Below are positions 50,217-60,743 of a stretch of DNA of 64,000 bases, piece by piece. A program made the translations under genes and the position numbers. The stretch's first letter is position 1, and every line of letters starts with the position of its first letter. Source of the DNA: Pseudomonas sp. ICMP 561 (GTDB lineage Bacteria; Pseudomonadota; Gammaproteobacteria; Pseudomonadales; Pseudomonadaceae); NCBI RefSeq assembly GCF_002699985.1, contig NZ_LKBT01000034.1, positions 1-64,000 on the forward strand, given 5' to 3'. The notes below the pieces were generated by a model that did not search any database, was not told the DNA's origin, and saw nothing but the letters and a program-made list of their open reading frames with translations.

Positions 50217-50465
50217 TCAGCTTTTCTTTTTGATCAGGCCGAAGATCACCAACAGTACAATTGCGCCAACCAATGCACCCAGGAAGCCTGCGCCTTCGCC
50301 TGCCTGATAGATGCCCAGCGCCTGACCGCCATACGTGGCCGCCAGCGAACCGCCGATGCCCAACAGAATGGTCATGATCCAACCCATGCTGTCGTCGCCT
50401 GGCTTGAGGAAACGCGCCAGCAGGCCAACGATCAAGCCGATGAAGATGGTTCCGATAATACCCAT
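50217..50465 (-). CDS. GlsB/YeaQ/YmgE family small membrane protein
   Basis: An 82-residue Gly-rich protein with three helices (MGIIGTIFIGLIVGLLARFL, WIMTILLGIGGSLAATYG, GFLGALVGAIVLLVIFGL) and a Lys tail, typical of transglycosylase-associated/YeaQ stress proteins of the inner membrane. ATG 50465 is used; the longer frame to 50522 is not family-like. Confidence 0.9.
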   Translation of the reverse strand: MGIIGTIFIGLIVGLLARFLKPGDDSMGWIMTILLGIGGSLAATYGGQALGIYQAGEGAGFLGALVGAIVLLVIFGLIKKKS

Positions 50466-50567
50466 GCCGTTTTCCCTCTCAAATAAGTGATATGCCAAAG
50501 CTTGGTCAGCCATTGGCATCACGCTATCAGAGAGGTGCGGGGTTGGAATGGTTCAATCAGCAACCTT

Positions 50568-50655
50568 GTTGGAGCGAGGCTTGCCCGCGAATCGATCAAC
50601 GCGGCGTGACAGATGTACCGTGTCATCGTTCTTCGCGGGCAAGCCTCGCTCCAAC
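50568..50655. repeat. REPIN
   Basis: GTTGGAGCGAGGCTTGCCCG CGAA (50568-50591) and its exact inverse (50632-50655), 40 bp apart; the arms are perfectly complementary, suggesting a recent copy. It touches the 3' end of purK. Confidence 0.92.
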
Positions 50656-50661
50656 GGCTGA

Positions 50662-51744
50662 TCAGTTTTTAATCAGCGCCTCAACCAGCTTCACCTGGCG
50701 ATCCAGCGTTGCGCGGTCTGCGCTGCGCACGGTGGCGTGGCCCACTTTACGGCCCGCCTTAAACGCTTTGCCGTAATGATGCAGATGGCAATCATCAATA
50801 GCGGTCACTTTATCCACAGCTGGCACTTCACCGATGAAGTTGAGCATTGCGCTCTCCCCCACCTTGGCCGTTGAGCCCAGCGGCAAGCCCGCTACCGCCC
50901 GCAGGTGGTTTTCGAACTGGCTGCATTCCGCACCTTCGGTGGTCCAGTGCCCTGAGTTGTGCACGCGAGGCGCGATTTCGTTGGCTTTCAGGCCGCCATC
51001 GACTTCGAAGAACTCGAAAGCCAGCACGCCAACGTAATCGAGCTGCTTGAGCACACGACCGGCGTAATCTTCAGCCAACGCCTGCAGCGGGTGATCGGTG
51101 CTGGCAATGGAGATACGCAGAATGCCGTTGTCGTGGGTGTTGTGCACCAGCGGGTAGAAACGGGTTTCCCCGTCACGAGCACGCACGGCGATCAGCGAGA
51201 CTTCACCGGTGAACGGTACAAAACCTTCCAGCAAACAGGCAACGCTGCCCAGTTCCGCGAAAGTACCTTCGACGTCAGCTGAGGTGCGCAGAACTTTCTG
51301 ACCCTTGCCGTCATAACCCAGGGTGCGCGTCTTGAGCACTGCAGGCAGGCCGATAGCGGCGACAGCAGCATCCAGATCGGCCTGGGACTGAATGTCGGCG
51401 AACTCAGGCGTCGGAATGCCCAGGTCCTTGAACATGCTTTTTTCGAACCAGCGATCACGGGCAATGCGCAAGGCTTCGGCGCTCGGATAAACCGGCACGA
51501 ACTGCGACAGGAACGCCACGGTTTCAGCAGGTACGCTTTCGAACTCGAAGGTCACCAGATCCACTTCGTCAGCCAACTGACGAAGATGATCCTGATCGCC
51601 GTAATCGGCACGCAGATGTTCGCCCAATGCGGCTGCGCACGCGTCTGGCGCGGGGTCCAGAAAGGCGAAGTTCATCCCCAGCGGGGTTCCTGCCAGGGCC
51701 AACATGCGGCCCAACTGGCCGCCACCGATTACACCAATCTTCAT
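50662..51744 (-). CDS. purK: N5-carboxyaminoimidazole ribonucleotide synthase
   Basis: A 360-residue ATP-grasp enzyme that carboxylates AIR to N5-CAIR with ATP and bicarbonate in purine synthesis. The N-terminal GVIGGGQLGRMLALAG, central KTRTLGYDGKGQKVLR and ATP-grasp core VLAFEFFEVDGGLKANEIAP RVHNSGHWT are all present. It follows purE by 9 nt; the two form an operon. Confidence 0.96.
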   Translation of the reverse strand: MKIGVIGGGQLGRMLALAGTPLGMNFAFLDPAPDACAAALGEHLRADYGDQDHLRQLADEVDLVTFEFESVPAETVAFLSQFVPVYPSAEALRIARDRWFEKSMFKDLGIPTPEFADIQSQADLDAAVAAIGLPAVLKTRTLGYDGKGQKVLRTSADVEGTFAELGSVACLLEGFVPFTGEVSLIAVRARDGETRFYPLVHNTHDNGILRISIASTDHPLQALAEDYAGRVLKQLDYVGVLAFEFFEVDGGLKANEIAPRVHNSGHWTTEGAECSQFENHLRAVAGLPLGSTAKVGESAMLNFIGEVPAVDKVTAIDDCHLHHYGKAFKAGRKVGHATVRSADRATLDRQVKLVEALIKN

Positions 51745-51753
51745 TGCAAAACC

Positions 51754-52245
51754 TCAGGCGTCGCGCGGGTCTGGATTGTCCAGAACGCTGTCTGTCTGCT
51801 CAGTGCGGAATTTCTTCAACACTGTGTGGAATTGTGGATGCTTGGCGCCCAGGATGCTGGCAGAGAGCAGCGCTGCGTTGATCGCACCGGCCTTGCCGAT
51901 GGCCAGGGTCGCAACCGGAATACCAGCAGGCATCTGCACGATGGACAGCAACGAGTCGACGCCCGACAGCATGGAGGACTGGACTGGAACGCCCAGTACC
52001 GGGAGGTGGGTCTTGGCCGCACACATGCCCGGCAAGTGAGCAGCGCCACCAGCACCGGCGATGATCACTTCAATACCGCGTGCTTCAGCCTGTTCGGCAT
52101 ACTGGAACAGCAAGTCCGGAGTGCGGTGCGCAGACACCACTTTCACTTCGTACGGAATGCCGAGCTTTTCCAGCATATCGGCGGTGTGGCTAAGGGTGGA
52201 CCAATCGGACTTGGAGCCCATGATCACGCCAACCAGTGCGCTCAT
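51754..52245 (-). CDS. purE: N5-carboxyaminoimidazole ribonucleotide mutase
   Basis: A 163-residue class I PurE that turns N5-CAIR into CAIR. Signature residues are in GVIMGSKSDWSTLSHTADML, VVSAHRTPDLLFQYAEQA, and AGAGGAAHLPGM. ATG 52245 (MSALVGVIMG) is preceded by GAGGCACGACG; it is first in the purEK operon. A terminator-like hairpin lies in its leader (52281-52320). Confidence 0.96.
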   Translation of the reverse strand: MSALVGVIMGSKSDWSTLSHTADMLEKLGIPYEVKVVSAHRTPDLLFQYAEQAEARGIEVIIAGAGGAAHLPGMCAAKTHLPVLGVPVQSSMLSGVDSLLSIVQMPAGIPVATLAIGKAGAINAALLSASILGAKHPQFHTVLKKFRTEQTDSVLDNPDPRDA

Positions 52246-52280
52246 CGTCGTGCCTCTCATCGGGCGCCCGCAGGCGCATC

Positions 52281-52320
52281 AAAAAACAAACAAGCCACGC
52301 GGGAGGACCGGCGTGGCTTG
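52281..52320 (-). promoter_or_regulatory. Terminator-like hairpin in the purE leader (possible attenuator)
   Basis: On the minus strand AAGCCACGC (52319-52311) pairs with GCGTGGCTT (52300-52292), 9 bp perfect, followed by GTTTGTTTTTTG (to 52281), 36 nt upstream of the purE start. Further up, a TATACT -10 (52367-52362) would place the start of transcription near 52355, so the hairpin is inside the 5' UTR. A second small stem GCGCC/GGCGC overlaps the region before the ribosome site. Alternatively it terminates transcription arriving from the LysR gene upstream. Confidence 0.5.
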
Positions 52321-52458
52321 CTGTACGAATAATGACCGGTCGAGCCGGCCAAAGGCCGCGCAGTATACCCCAAAGAAGAGCGTTTGAAGCACCCCTCGTG
52401 ACCATCTGTCCTGTGAGCCGTTTATGACCTGCAAACCCCGTATTTACTGACCTGCGGG

Positions 52459-53370
52459 TCAAGCTCCATCAGGGGTCGCGGCGCTCTCAAGCTTGCGCCA
52501 TAACAAGCGCACGTTGGCCTTGCGTACCAAGGCGCAGCGATACAGGCGGATCTCCAGTGGAATATGCCATTGCGGGCCACCGCACTCGACCAGTTCGCCG
52601 CGGGCCAATTCGGCACGCACGCTGAGCCTCGGTACCCAGGCGATGCCCAGACCTTCCAGTGCCATGCTCTTGAGACTGTCGGCCATAGCTGTCTCGTAGA
52701 TCGTGGTAAAGCGCAGGTTTCGCTGGCGCAGTAACAGATTCACCGAACGGCCAAGAAAAGCTCCGGCGCTGTAAGCCAGAAGCGGCACGCTGCCACCGTC
52801 CTCCAGAGCAAACAGCGGCTCACCATTTTCATCGGCGGCGCATACCGGCAGCATTTCGGTGTGGGCAAGATGCAGCGACGGGAAAATTTCCGGGTCCATC
52901 TGCAGGGCGGCATCCGGATCGTAGAACGCCAGCATCAGGTCACAGCCGCCCTCACGCAAGGCATGCACAGCGTCGCCAACGTTGGTGGCGACCAGCCGGG
53001 TCGCGATGTTCAGGCCTTCGTTGCGCAGTTGCGCGATCCAGCGCGGGAAGAAACCCAGCGCCAGGGAGTGCGCCGCAGCAACCTGCATGACTTCGCCCTG
53101 CCCGCCTTCCAGATGGTGCAAGTGACGCAACACTTCACCCAGTTGCTCGACCACGGTACGCGCCGTGACCAGAAACAGCTGGCCAGCCGCCGTCAGCTCG
53201 ATGGGCGTACGCGAACGATTGACCAGCGTCAGCCCCAGCGCCGCTTCAAGGCTGCGAATACGCCGGCTGAAGGCGGGTTGCGTCACAAAACGCTTCTCTG
53301 CCGCCTGGGAAAAACTGCGCGTAGAGGCCAGCGCACTGAAGTCTTCCAGCCATTTGCTTTCCAGATTCAT
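52459..53370 (-). CDS. LysR-family regulator next to aspA
   Basis: A 303-residue LysR-type protein: HTH in LEDFSALASTRSFSQAAEKR FVTQPAFSRRIRSLE, then a substrate-binding domain. It is divergent from aspA with a REPIN between, and related along its length to the LysR protein at 63121 (both F-P-x-W-I-x-Q-, G-x-C-D-x-x-L-x-x-Y/F-x-D). Likely regulator of aspA and the following transport genes, sensing aspartate or asparagine; inferred from context. Position as in PA5428. Confidence 0.87.
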   Translation of the reverse strand: MNLESKWLEDFSALASTRSFSQAAEKRFVTQPAFSRRIRSLEAALGLTLVNRSRTPIELTAAGQLFLVTARTVVEQLGEVLRHLHHLEGGQGEVMQVAAAHSLALGFFPRWIAQLRNEGLNIATRLVATNVGDAVHALREGGCDLMLAFYDPDAALQMDPEIFPSLHLAHTEMLPVCAADENGEPLFALEDGGSVPLLAYSAGAFLGRSVNLLLRQRNLRFTTIYETAMADSLKSMALEGLGIAWVPRLSVRAELARGELVECGGPQWHIPLEIRLYRCALVRKANVRLLWRKLESAATPDGA

Positions 53371-53682
53371 GTTGTCCTCTTACCTGCACCCTATCCATCT
53401 GAATTGGGATGGGTCCTGTGGGAGCGAATTCATTCGCGAAAGCCGGTGTGTCAGACAAACAGACGTGTCAGGGACATCTATTCGCGAATGAATTCGCTCC
53501 CACAAAGACCCCGCTAACCGCCGGAAATGTATATACACGCCAGTAACACCTATCGCGTCACATCTGCATTATGCCGTTTCGGCATGGCCCAGTATGTAAC
53601 AGCATTGGTCAAAAATATGCCAGAGGACCAGTATCAGCTGCGTTCCGGCCTTGTCCGTGCCTCTCTTGAGATTATCTCTATC
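53371..53682. other. Divergent control region lysR-aspA
   Basis: Besides the REPIN at 53417-53503 it contains CCATC-n8-GATGG (53395-53412), a possible LysR half-site pair, and ATGCCG-TTT-CGGCAT (53571-53585), a short palindrome between the REPIN and aspA. No gene is seen; the in-frame extension of aspA upstream of 53683 is not protein-like. Confidence 0.35.
53417..53503. repeat. REPIN
   Basis: TGTGGGAGCGAATTCATTCG CGAA (53417-53440) and its exact inverse (53480-53503), 39 bp apart. Perfect arms; GGGAGCGAATTCATTCGCGAA subfamily. Confidence 0.92.
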
Positions 53683-55107
<1,425 letters not shown>

Positions 55108-55171
55108 TGCAAATGCTCGAAAGCTACACGCTCACCAGGTGTTGAGGACCTAGACACTCCTCACCCCTTTT

Positions 55172-55212
55172 GGGGGTCCAGAGATCATTCTCTCCGGACC
55201 CTTTTTTTTACC
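55172..55212 (+). terminator. Rho-independent terminator of aspA
   Basis: GGGTCCAGAGA (55174-55184) pairs with TCTCTCCGGACCC (55189-55201) with a two-base bulge, followed by eight T. Confidence 0.85.
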
Positions 55213-55338
55213 TGCAAAACGCCCACTGCCAATAACAACACGGATGTATCGCTGCACAGGAAAGGAAAAGTATTGCAGACGCAAGACGAGCGCACCGGTA
55301 TAGTGCGCGCCCCTAAAAACAACAGCGAGGATTCTCCA

Positions 55339-56787
55339 ATGCTTGAAGTCATCAACGACTTCCTTTCGGGTAAAGTGCTGATCGTACTGATCGTAGGGCT
55401 CGGCGGTTATTTCACGATACGTTCGCGTTTCGTCCAGTTTCGCCACTTTTTCCACATGTTCGCTGTTTTCAGGGATAGTTTACGCAACAGCACCGGCCAG
55501 CTCAGTTCCTTTCAGGCATTGATGCTCAGCCTTGCCGGACGTGTTGGCGCAGGCAACATTGCCGGTGTCGGTATTGCCGTAACACTGGGCGGCCCAGGCG
55601 CGGTTTTCTGGATGTGGGTCACCGCACTGGTGGGCATGGCCAGCAGCTTCATCGAGTGTTCGCTCGCTCAGCTCTACAAACGCAAAGACTCCGAAGGCCA
55701 GTTCCGTGGCGGTCCGGCGTATTACATCCAGCATGGTCTGGGTAAGCGCTGGCTCGGCATGGTCATGGCAGTATTGCTGCTGGTGACCTTCGGTTTTGCC
55801 TTCAACGGCCTGCAATCCCACGCAGTAACCGACTCCCTCAAGGGTGCATTCGGCATCGACACCATGACCACCGGTATCTGCCTGGTAGTGTTGCTGGGCC
55901 TTGCATTCGTCGGCGGCATCAAGCGTATCGCGGCGATCTCGGACCTGCTGGTACCGGTCAAGACCCTGATCTACATCGCCGTGACCATTTACGTCATCGT
56001 CCTGCAGATTGACCACGTTCCGGCCATGCTGGCGACCATCGTCAAAAGCGCATTTGGTCTGGACCCGGTGTTTGGCGGCCTGATCGGCAGCGCAATCGTC
56101 ATGGGCGTGAAACGCGGCGTGTTCGCTAACGAAGCCGGCCTGGGCAGTGCACCAAACGTGGCCGCTGTTGCGCAGGTTGAGCACCCGATCTCACAGGGCG
56201 TGGTTCAGGCATTCAGCGTGTTCCTCGACACCTTCGTGATCTGCACCTGCACCGCGTTGCTGATTCTGCTCTCGGGCATCTACGACGTGGGTTACAGCGG
56301 CAACGGTATCGTTCTGGCACAGAACTCGCTGGCAGCCGTGGTCGGTGACTGGGGTCGTATCTTCATCAGTGTCGCCCTGGCGCTGTTTGTCTTTACCTCG
56401 ATTCTCTACAACTACTACCTGGGCGAAAACAGCCTGCGTTTCCTGGTGGGCGAGAGCAAGAAAGCCATCGTCGGCTATCGGATTTTCGTGCTGGTGCTGA
56501 TCCTCTGGGGCGCCGTCGTTGATCTCAACACCGTGTTCGCCTTCGCCGACATCACCATGACGCTGCTGGCGTTCGTCAACCTGATCGCCCTGGCTATGTT
56601 GTTCAAAGTCGCCATGCGCATCCTGCGCGACTACGATGCGCAACGTAAGGCGGGCATCAAGACTCCAGTATTCGATTCGAGCCAATTCCCGGATCTGGAC
56701 CTGGACCGCAACGCATGGCCTGCCAACCCTGACCACACACCGGTCAACCCGGTCGAGGCCACGGCAAAGCCTGCCACCCAAGCCTGA
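55339..56787 (+). CDS. Sodium/proton:alanine (AGCS family) amino-acid symporter
   Basis: A 482-residue inner-membrane transporter with about ten helices of the alanine/glycine:cation symporter family: GGYFTIRSRFVQFRHFFHMF, GRVGAGNIAGVGIAVTLGGP GAVFWMW, GVKRGVFANEAGLGSAPNVA. Substrate may be alanine, glycine or, from its place between aspA and ansA, an aspartate-related amino acid. ATG 55339 has GAGGA upstream; ansA follows after 27 bp. Confidence 0.92.
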   Translation: MLEVINDFLSGKVLIVLIVGLGGYFTIRSRFVQFRHFFHMFAVFRDSLRNSTGQLSSFQALMLSLAGRVGAGNIAGVGIAVTLGGPGAVFWMWVTALVGMASSFIECSLAQLYKRKDSEGQFRGGPAYYIQHGLGKRWLGMVMAVLLLVTFGFAFNGLQSHAVTDSLKGAFGIDTMTTGICLVVLLGLAFVGGIKRIAAISDLLVPVKTLIYIAVTIYVIVLQIDHVPAMLATIVKSAFGLDPVFGGLIGSAIVMGVKRGVFANEAGLGSAPNVAAVAQVEHPISQGVVQAFSVFLDTFVICTCTALLILLSGIYDVGYSGNGIVLAQNSLAAVVGDWGRIFISVALALFVFTSILYNYYLGENSLRFLVGESKKAIVGYRIFVLVLILWGAVVDLNTVFAFADITMTLLAFVNLIALAMLFKVAMRILRDYDAQRKAGIKTPVFDSSQFPDLDLDRNAWPANPDHTPVNPVEATAKPATQA

Positions 56788-56814
56788 TAGCTAACGTCAT
56801 ACCGGAGAAGAATC

Positions 56815-57819
56815 ATGACTCATGAACAGCCACAACCCGCTCAGCGAGTCATGGTTCTTTATACCGGTGGCACTATCGGCATGCAGGCCAGCGCCAATGG
56901 CCTGGCACCTGCATCGGGCTTCGAGGCACGCATGGCCGGGCAACTGGCCGAACTGCCTGATCTGGTGGTGCCTGAATGGCGCTTTCGTGAGATGGCCCCG
57001 CTGATCGACAGCGCCAACATGACACCGGCCTACTGGCTGCGTCTGCGCGAAGCAGTCATCGACGCCGTTGATGTCGATGGCTGCGACGCGGTGTTGATCC
57101 TTCACGGTACTGACACGCTGGCTTACAGCGCCGCCGCCATGAGCTTCCAGTTGCTGGGGCTCCGTGCTCCAGTGCTTTTCACCGGCTCAATGCTGCCTGC
57201 TGGCGTCCCGGACAGCGATGCCTGGGAAAACGTCAACGGCTCACTGGTCGCGCTGGGCGAAGGTCTGAACTCAGGCGTGCACTTGTACTTCCACGGTGAA
57301 TTGCTGGCGCCGACCCGTTGCGCAAAAATCCGCAGCTTCGGTCGCCATCCGTTCGCAGCGCTGAACCGCGCCCACAGCGGCGAAACACCGGCTGCGCACC
57401 CTGCGCCGCTGGATTATCGCCTGCCTAAAGTCGCGGCCAGTGTCGCCATCCTGCCGTTATTTCCAGGTATCGGTGCAGCCCAACTGAACGCCGTTATCGA
57501 CAGCGGCATCCAGGGGCTGGTGCTTGAATGCTTCGGCAGCGGCACCGGCCCCAGCGATGACCCGGCTTTTCTGACCAGTCTGGAACGCGCCCACCAGCAA
57601 GGCATTTGCGTCGTTGCAATCACGCAGTGCCATGAAGGCGGTGTCGAACTGGACGTCTACGAAGCGGGAAGCCGCCTGCGCGGTGCTGGCGTGCTGTCCG
57701 GTGGCGGCATGACCCGTGAAGCAGCGCTGGGCAAGCTGCATCTGTTGCTGGGTGCAGGCTTGCCACTGGCTGAAGTACGGCGTCTGGTTGAAGTGGATCT
57801 GTGCGGGGAGTTGCGCTAA
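56815..57819 (+). CDS. ansA: Type I L-asparaginase
   Basis: A 334-residue cytoplasmic asparaginase (no signal peptide). The first catalytic Thr17 lies in VLYTGGTIGM and the second Thr in LILHGTDTLAYSAAAM; LVLECFGSGTGP and TQCHEGGVELDVYEAGSRL follow. It hydrolyses asparagine to aspartate and ammonia, feeding aspA. Likely co-transcribed with the symporter 27 bp upstream. Confidence 0.93.
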   Translation: MTHEQPQPAQRVMVLYTGGTIGMQASANGLAPASGFEARMAGQLAELPDLVVPEWRFREMAPLIDSANMTPAYWLRLREAVIDAVDVDGCDAVLILHGTDTLAYSAAAMSFQLLGLRAPVLFTGSMLPAGVPDSDAWENVNGSLVALGEGLNSGVHLYFHGELLAPTRCAKIRSFGRHPFAALNRAHSGETPAAHPAPLDYRLPKVAASVAILPLFPGIGAAQLNAVIDSGIQGLVLECFGSGTGPSDDPAFLTSLERAHQQGICVVAITQCHEGGVELDVYEAGSRLRGAGVLSGGGMTREAALGKLHLLLGAGLPLAEVRRLVEVDLCGELR

Positions 57820-57835
57820 GCGCGGCACGATAGTC

Positions 57836-57912
57836 GGTAGGAGCGAACTTGTTCGCGAGGCGATAGCTCTGGTGACACAGGACCATCGCCTCGCCAACAA
57901 GTTGGCTCCTAC
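57836..57912. repeat. REPIN
   Basis: GGTAGGAGCGAACTTGTTCG CGAGGCGA (57836) and TCGCCTCGCCAACAAGTTGG CTCCTACC (to 57912), ~22 bp apart, between convergent ansA and the isoaspartyl peptidase gene. Same subfamily as 40837-40903. Confidence 0.9.
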
Positions 57913-57917
57913 CGTAT

Positions 57918-58877
57918 TTACGCGTCCGGATGCAGACGATCATCCTCTGCATAAATCGCAGTATGCAAACCACCCTGCTCATCACGCCACGCGCGGTACA
58001 TGCCCGGCGTGTTGAAGCTCAATGCGGTTTCGCCGGTTGGCGATACGGCAATCACGCCACCGTTGCCACCCATGGCTTTCAACTCACCTGACACCACCGT
58101 GTCGCAGGCCGTATTGAGCGTTTCGCCGGTCAGCAGCACGCGGGACGCGATGTTGTGGGCCACTACGGTGCGGATGAAGAACTCGCCATGACCGGTAGCG
58201 GAGATCGCTGCGCTGCGGTCGTCTGCCCAGGTACCGGAGCCAATCAACGGCGAATCGCCGATACGGCCGAAACGTTTGTTGGTGATCCCTCCAGTAGACG
58301 TCGCCGCAGCCACATGACCGTGACGGTCCAGCGCGACGGCACCCACGGTGCCGAACTTCTTGTCGACGCCGCCTGGCTCCAGCGAAACGCTATTGGGCTG
58401 TTGAAGCTGAGTCTGCCACTGACGGCGACGTAGATCCGTGTCGTACCAGTCGTTGGCGACACGCTCCAGATTCTGTGTTTCCAGAAACGCATCAGCGCCA
58501 ACGCCCGCAAGCAAAACATGCTCACTGTGCTCCAGCACGGCGCGGGCAGCCAGGATCGGATTGCGCACGAAATGAATCCCCGCCACGGCACCTGCCTCGC
58601 GGTTGGCGCCGTGCATGATTGCAGCGTCCAGTTCGTGATCACCGGTGTGGGTGAACACCGCGCCTTTACCGGCGTTGAACCACGGGCACTCTTCCAGCTC
58701 AATAACCGCTGCCTGCACGGCATCCAGGCTGCTGCCGTCCTGCTCGAGCAACGTCAGACCCGCTTTCAGTGCCCGCAACAAAGCCTCGTGAATGGCTGTT
58801 TCGTCTTCCGGCGTCAGCAAACCCGGAGTCAGTACGCCCGCCCCACCGTGCAGGGCTATAGCAATAGGGTTGGCCAT
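57918..58877 (-). CDS. iaaA: Isoaspartyl peptidase/L-asparaginase (plant-type, Ntn hydrolase)
   Basis: A 319-residue Ntn-hydrolase precursor. It self-cleaves before Thr177 (KKFGTVGAVALD), the nucleophile; IGDSPLIGSGTWAD and ATGHGEFFIRTVVAHNIA hold the substrate loop residues. It splits isoaspartyl dipeptides and asparagine. ATG 58877 overlaps the stop of the ABC ATPase gene (TGATG), so it is the last gene of the aap operon and translationally coupled, suggesting that imported asparagine or isoaspartyl peptides are its substrates. Confidence 0.93.
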   Translation of the reverse strand: MANPIAIALHGGAGVLTPGLLTPEDETAIHEALLRALKAGLTLLEQDGSSLDAVQAAVIELEECPWFNAGKGAVFTHTGDHELDAAIMHGANREAGAVAGIHFVRNPILAARAVLEHSEHVLLAGVGADAFLETQNLERVANDWYDTDLRRRQWQTQLQQPNSVSLEPGGVDKKFGTVGAVALDRHGHVAAATSTGGITNKRFGRIGDSPLIGSGTWADDRSAAISATGHGEFFIRTVVAHNIASRVLLTGETLNTACDTVVSGELKAMGGNGGVIAVSPTGETALSFNTPGMYRAWRDEQGGLHTAIYAEDDRLHPDA

Positions 58878-59650
58878 CACGCGTGGACTCCATGGTCGAG
58901 GATCTGATTGAGGAAACGACGGGTGCGCTCGGATTCCGGCGCAGAGAAGAAACGATCCGGGGTCGCCTGCTCGACGATTTCACCCTGATCCATGAACACC
59001 ACGCGATCAGCGACTTTGCGGGCGAAACCCATTTCATGAGTCACGCAAATCATTGTCATGCCTTCCTGAGCCAGGCCGGTCATGACTTCCAGAACTTCGG
59101 CAATCATCTCCGGGTCCAGTGCCGAGGTCGGTTCATCGAACAGCATGACCTTGGGCTGCATGCACAACGCACGGGCAATCGCGATGCGCTGCTGCTGACC
59201 ACCGGACAACTGCGACTGAAACTTGTTGGCGTGATCGCGCATGCGCACTTTGTCGAGCAGGGCCAGAGCGCGCTCAATGGCTTCCTTCTCCGGCACGCCG
59301 AGGTTGGAAGTCTGCGGCAACGTACAGTTCTTCAGCACCGTGAGGTGCGGGAACAGGTTGAAATGCTGGAAACACATGCCGACTTGTCGACGAATGCGCT
59401 CCAGGCGTTTCACGTTGCCATCCAGCACTTCGCCCAACACTTCGACGGTGCCTTGCTGATGCTGTTCCAGTTGATTGATGCAACGAATCAAAGTGGATTT
59501 GCCCGAACCCGAAGGACCGCAAATCACCACTTTCTCGCCCGGTTTGACCGACAACGAGATGTCCCGCAGGACGTGGGATTGGCCATACCATTTGTTCAGT
59601 TGCTCGATACGCACGATAGGGGCTGCGTCAGCCTCGCGATGATCAGTCAT
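58877..59650 (-). CDS. aapP: Polar amino-acid ABC transporter ATP-binding protein
   Basis: A 257-residue ABC ATPase of the GlnQ/AapP type: Walker A GPSGSGKST, Q-loop GMCFQHFNLFPHLTVLKN, signature LSGGQQQR, Walker B VMLFDEPTSALDPEM, switch CVTHEMGFA. Cytoplasmic motor for the AapQ-AapM permease pair. Its start overlaps the permease stop by four bases and its own stop overlaps the next start. Confidence 0.94.
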   Translation of the reverse strand: MTDHREADAAPIVRIEQLNKWYGQSHVLRDISLSVKPGEKVVICGPSGSGKSTLIRCINQLEQHQQGTVEVLGEVLDGNVKRLERIRRQVGMCFQHFNLFPHLTVLKNCTLPQTSNLGVPEKEAIERALALLDKVRMRDHANKFQSQLSGGQQQRIAIARALCMQPKVMLFDEPTSALDPEMIAEVLEVMTGLAQEGMTMICVTHEMGFARKVADRVVFMDQGEIVEQATPDRFFSAPESERTRRFLNQILDHGVHA

Positions 59651-60735
59651 GAGCGGTTCTGTTCCAGTTTCTTTTCAAGGTGCCGGGCATAGCGCGACAG
59701 TGCGAAGCAGACGACGAAGAAGTAGATCGCCAGGAAAATGTAGATTTCGTGGCCATAGCCCACCCATTCCGGCGCTGCGGCGGTGCTCATGGCGATACCG
59801 ACGATGTCCAGCACGCCGACGATCATGACCAGCGTGGTCTCCTTGAACAGGCCGATGAATTGCGTCAGCAGCGGCGCAATCGACTGTTTCAAGACCTGCG
59901 GCAGGACTATCTGGCCCATGGTTTTCCAGTAGCCAAAACCCAGTGCCTGAGCCGCTTCATATTGGCCCTTCGGCAGATTCTGCAAACCACCACGCAGGGT
60001 CTCGGCCATGTATGCAGCGGTAAACAGGATCAGCACCAGTTGCACACGCAGCAGGATGTCGAACGCAGAACCCGGCGGCAGGAACAGCTGGATCATCAGC
60101 GACGCCATGAACAGCAGCGAGATAACCGGCACAGAGCGCACCAGCTCGATGTACATCACGCTCAGGATGCGAATCACGGGCTTCTTCGAGCGCCGCCCCA
60201 AGGCCAGCAGAATCCCGATGGGCAAGGCGAAGATCATACCCACCGTGCCCAGAAACACCGTCACCATCATCCCCGCGAACTTGGTCGACGAAATCTCCGG
60301 CAACCCCGCGCCGCCTTTAAGCAGCCACCACATGACCACCGGCAGTAGCGCCAGATAACCAATCAGCAGGCGACGATCCAGACGTTTGAAGAACAGCAGC
60401 ACGAAGGCGAAAACCGCCAGAAACAGCGCCAGGTTGACCCGCCAGCGCTCAGCCTCCGGATAGAAGCCATACACGAACAGGTTCCAGCGTTGGGTAATCG
60501 GCAGCCAGCACGCGCCATGGGGATTGCAGTCGGTGCGTGCAGTACCGACGAACGTGGCATCGAACACCAACCAGTTCAGCGCTGCCGGAATACTCCACAG
60601 CAGCAGCGCCAGCACGGCAACGGTCAGCAAGCCGTGACCCACGCTGGGGAACAGATGCTCGCGCGTCCAGTCCCGAACTCGTACCGGCAGCGGCTTAGTC
60701 GGCGGCAAGCGCGCAGGGGATGCTTGATTGATCAT
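59647..60735 (-). CDS. aapM: Amino-acid ABC transporter permease AapM
   Basis: A 362-residue permease of the general L-amino-acid (Aap) type: N-terminal region with the HisM/AapM-specific insertion (ARTDCNPHGACWLPITQRWN LF), then the permease core with EAA loop (LPKGQYEAAQALGFGYWKTM). ATG 60735 (MINQASPARL) is six bases after GAGG; ATG 60741 abuts it. Follows aapQ by 8 nt. Confidence 0.93.
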   Translation of the reverse strand: MINQASPARLPPTKPLPVRVRDWTREHLFPSVGHGLLTVAVLALLLWSIPAALNWLVFDATFVGTARTDCNPHGACWLPITQRWNLFVYGFYPEAERWRVNLALFLAVFAFVLLFFKRLDRRLLIGYLALLPVVMWWLLKGGAGLPEISSTKFAGMMVTVFLGTVGMIFALPIGILLALGRRSKKPVIRILSVMYIELVRSVPVISLLFMASLMIQLFLPPGSAFDILLRVQLVLILFTAAYMAETLRGGLQNLPKGQYEAAQALGFGYWKTMGQIVLPQVLKQSIAPLLTQFIGLFKETTLVMIVGVLDIVGIAMSTAAAPEWVGYGHEIYIFLAIYFFVVCFALSRYARHLEKKLEQNRS

Positions 60736-60743
60736 GTTCATCC

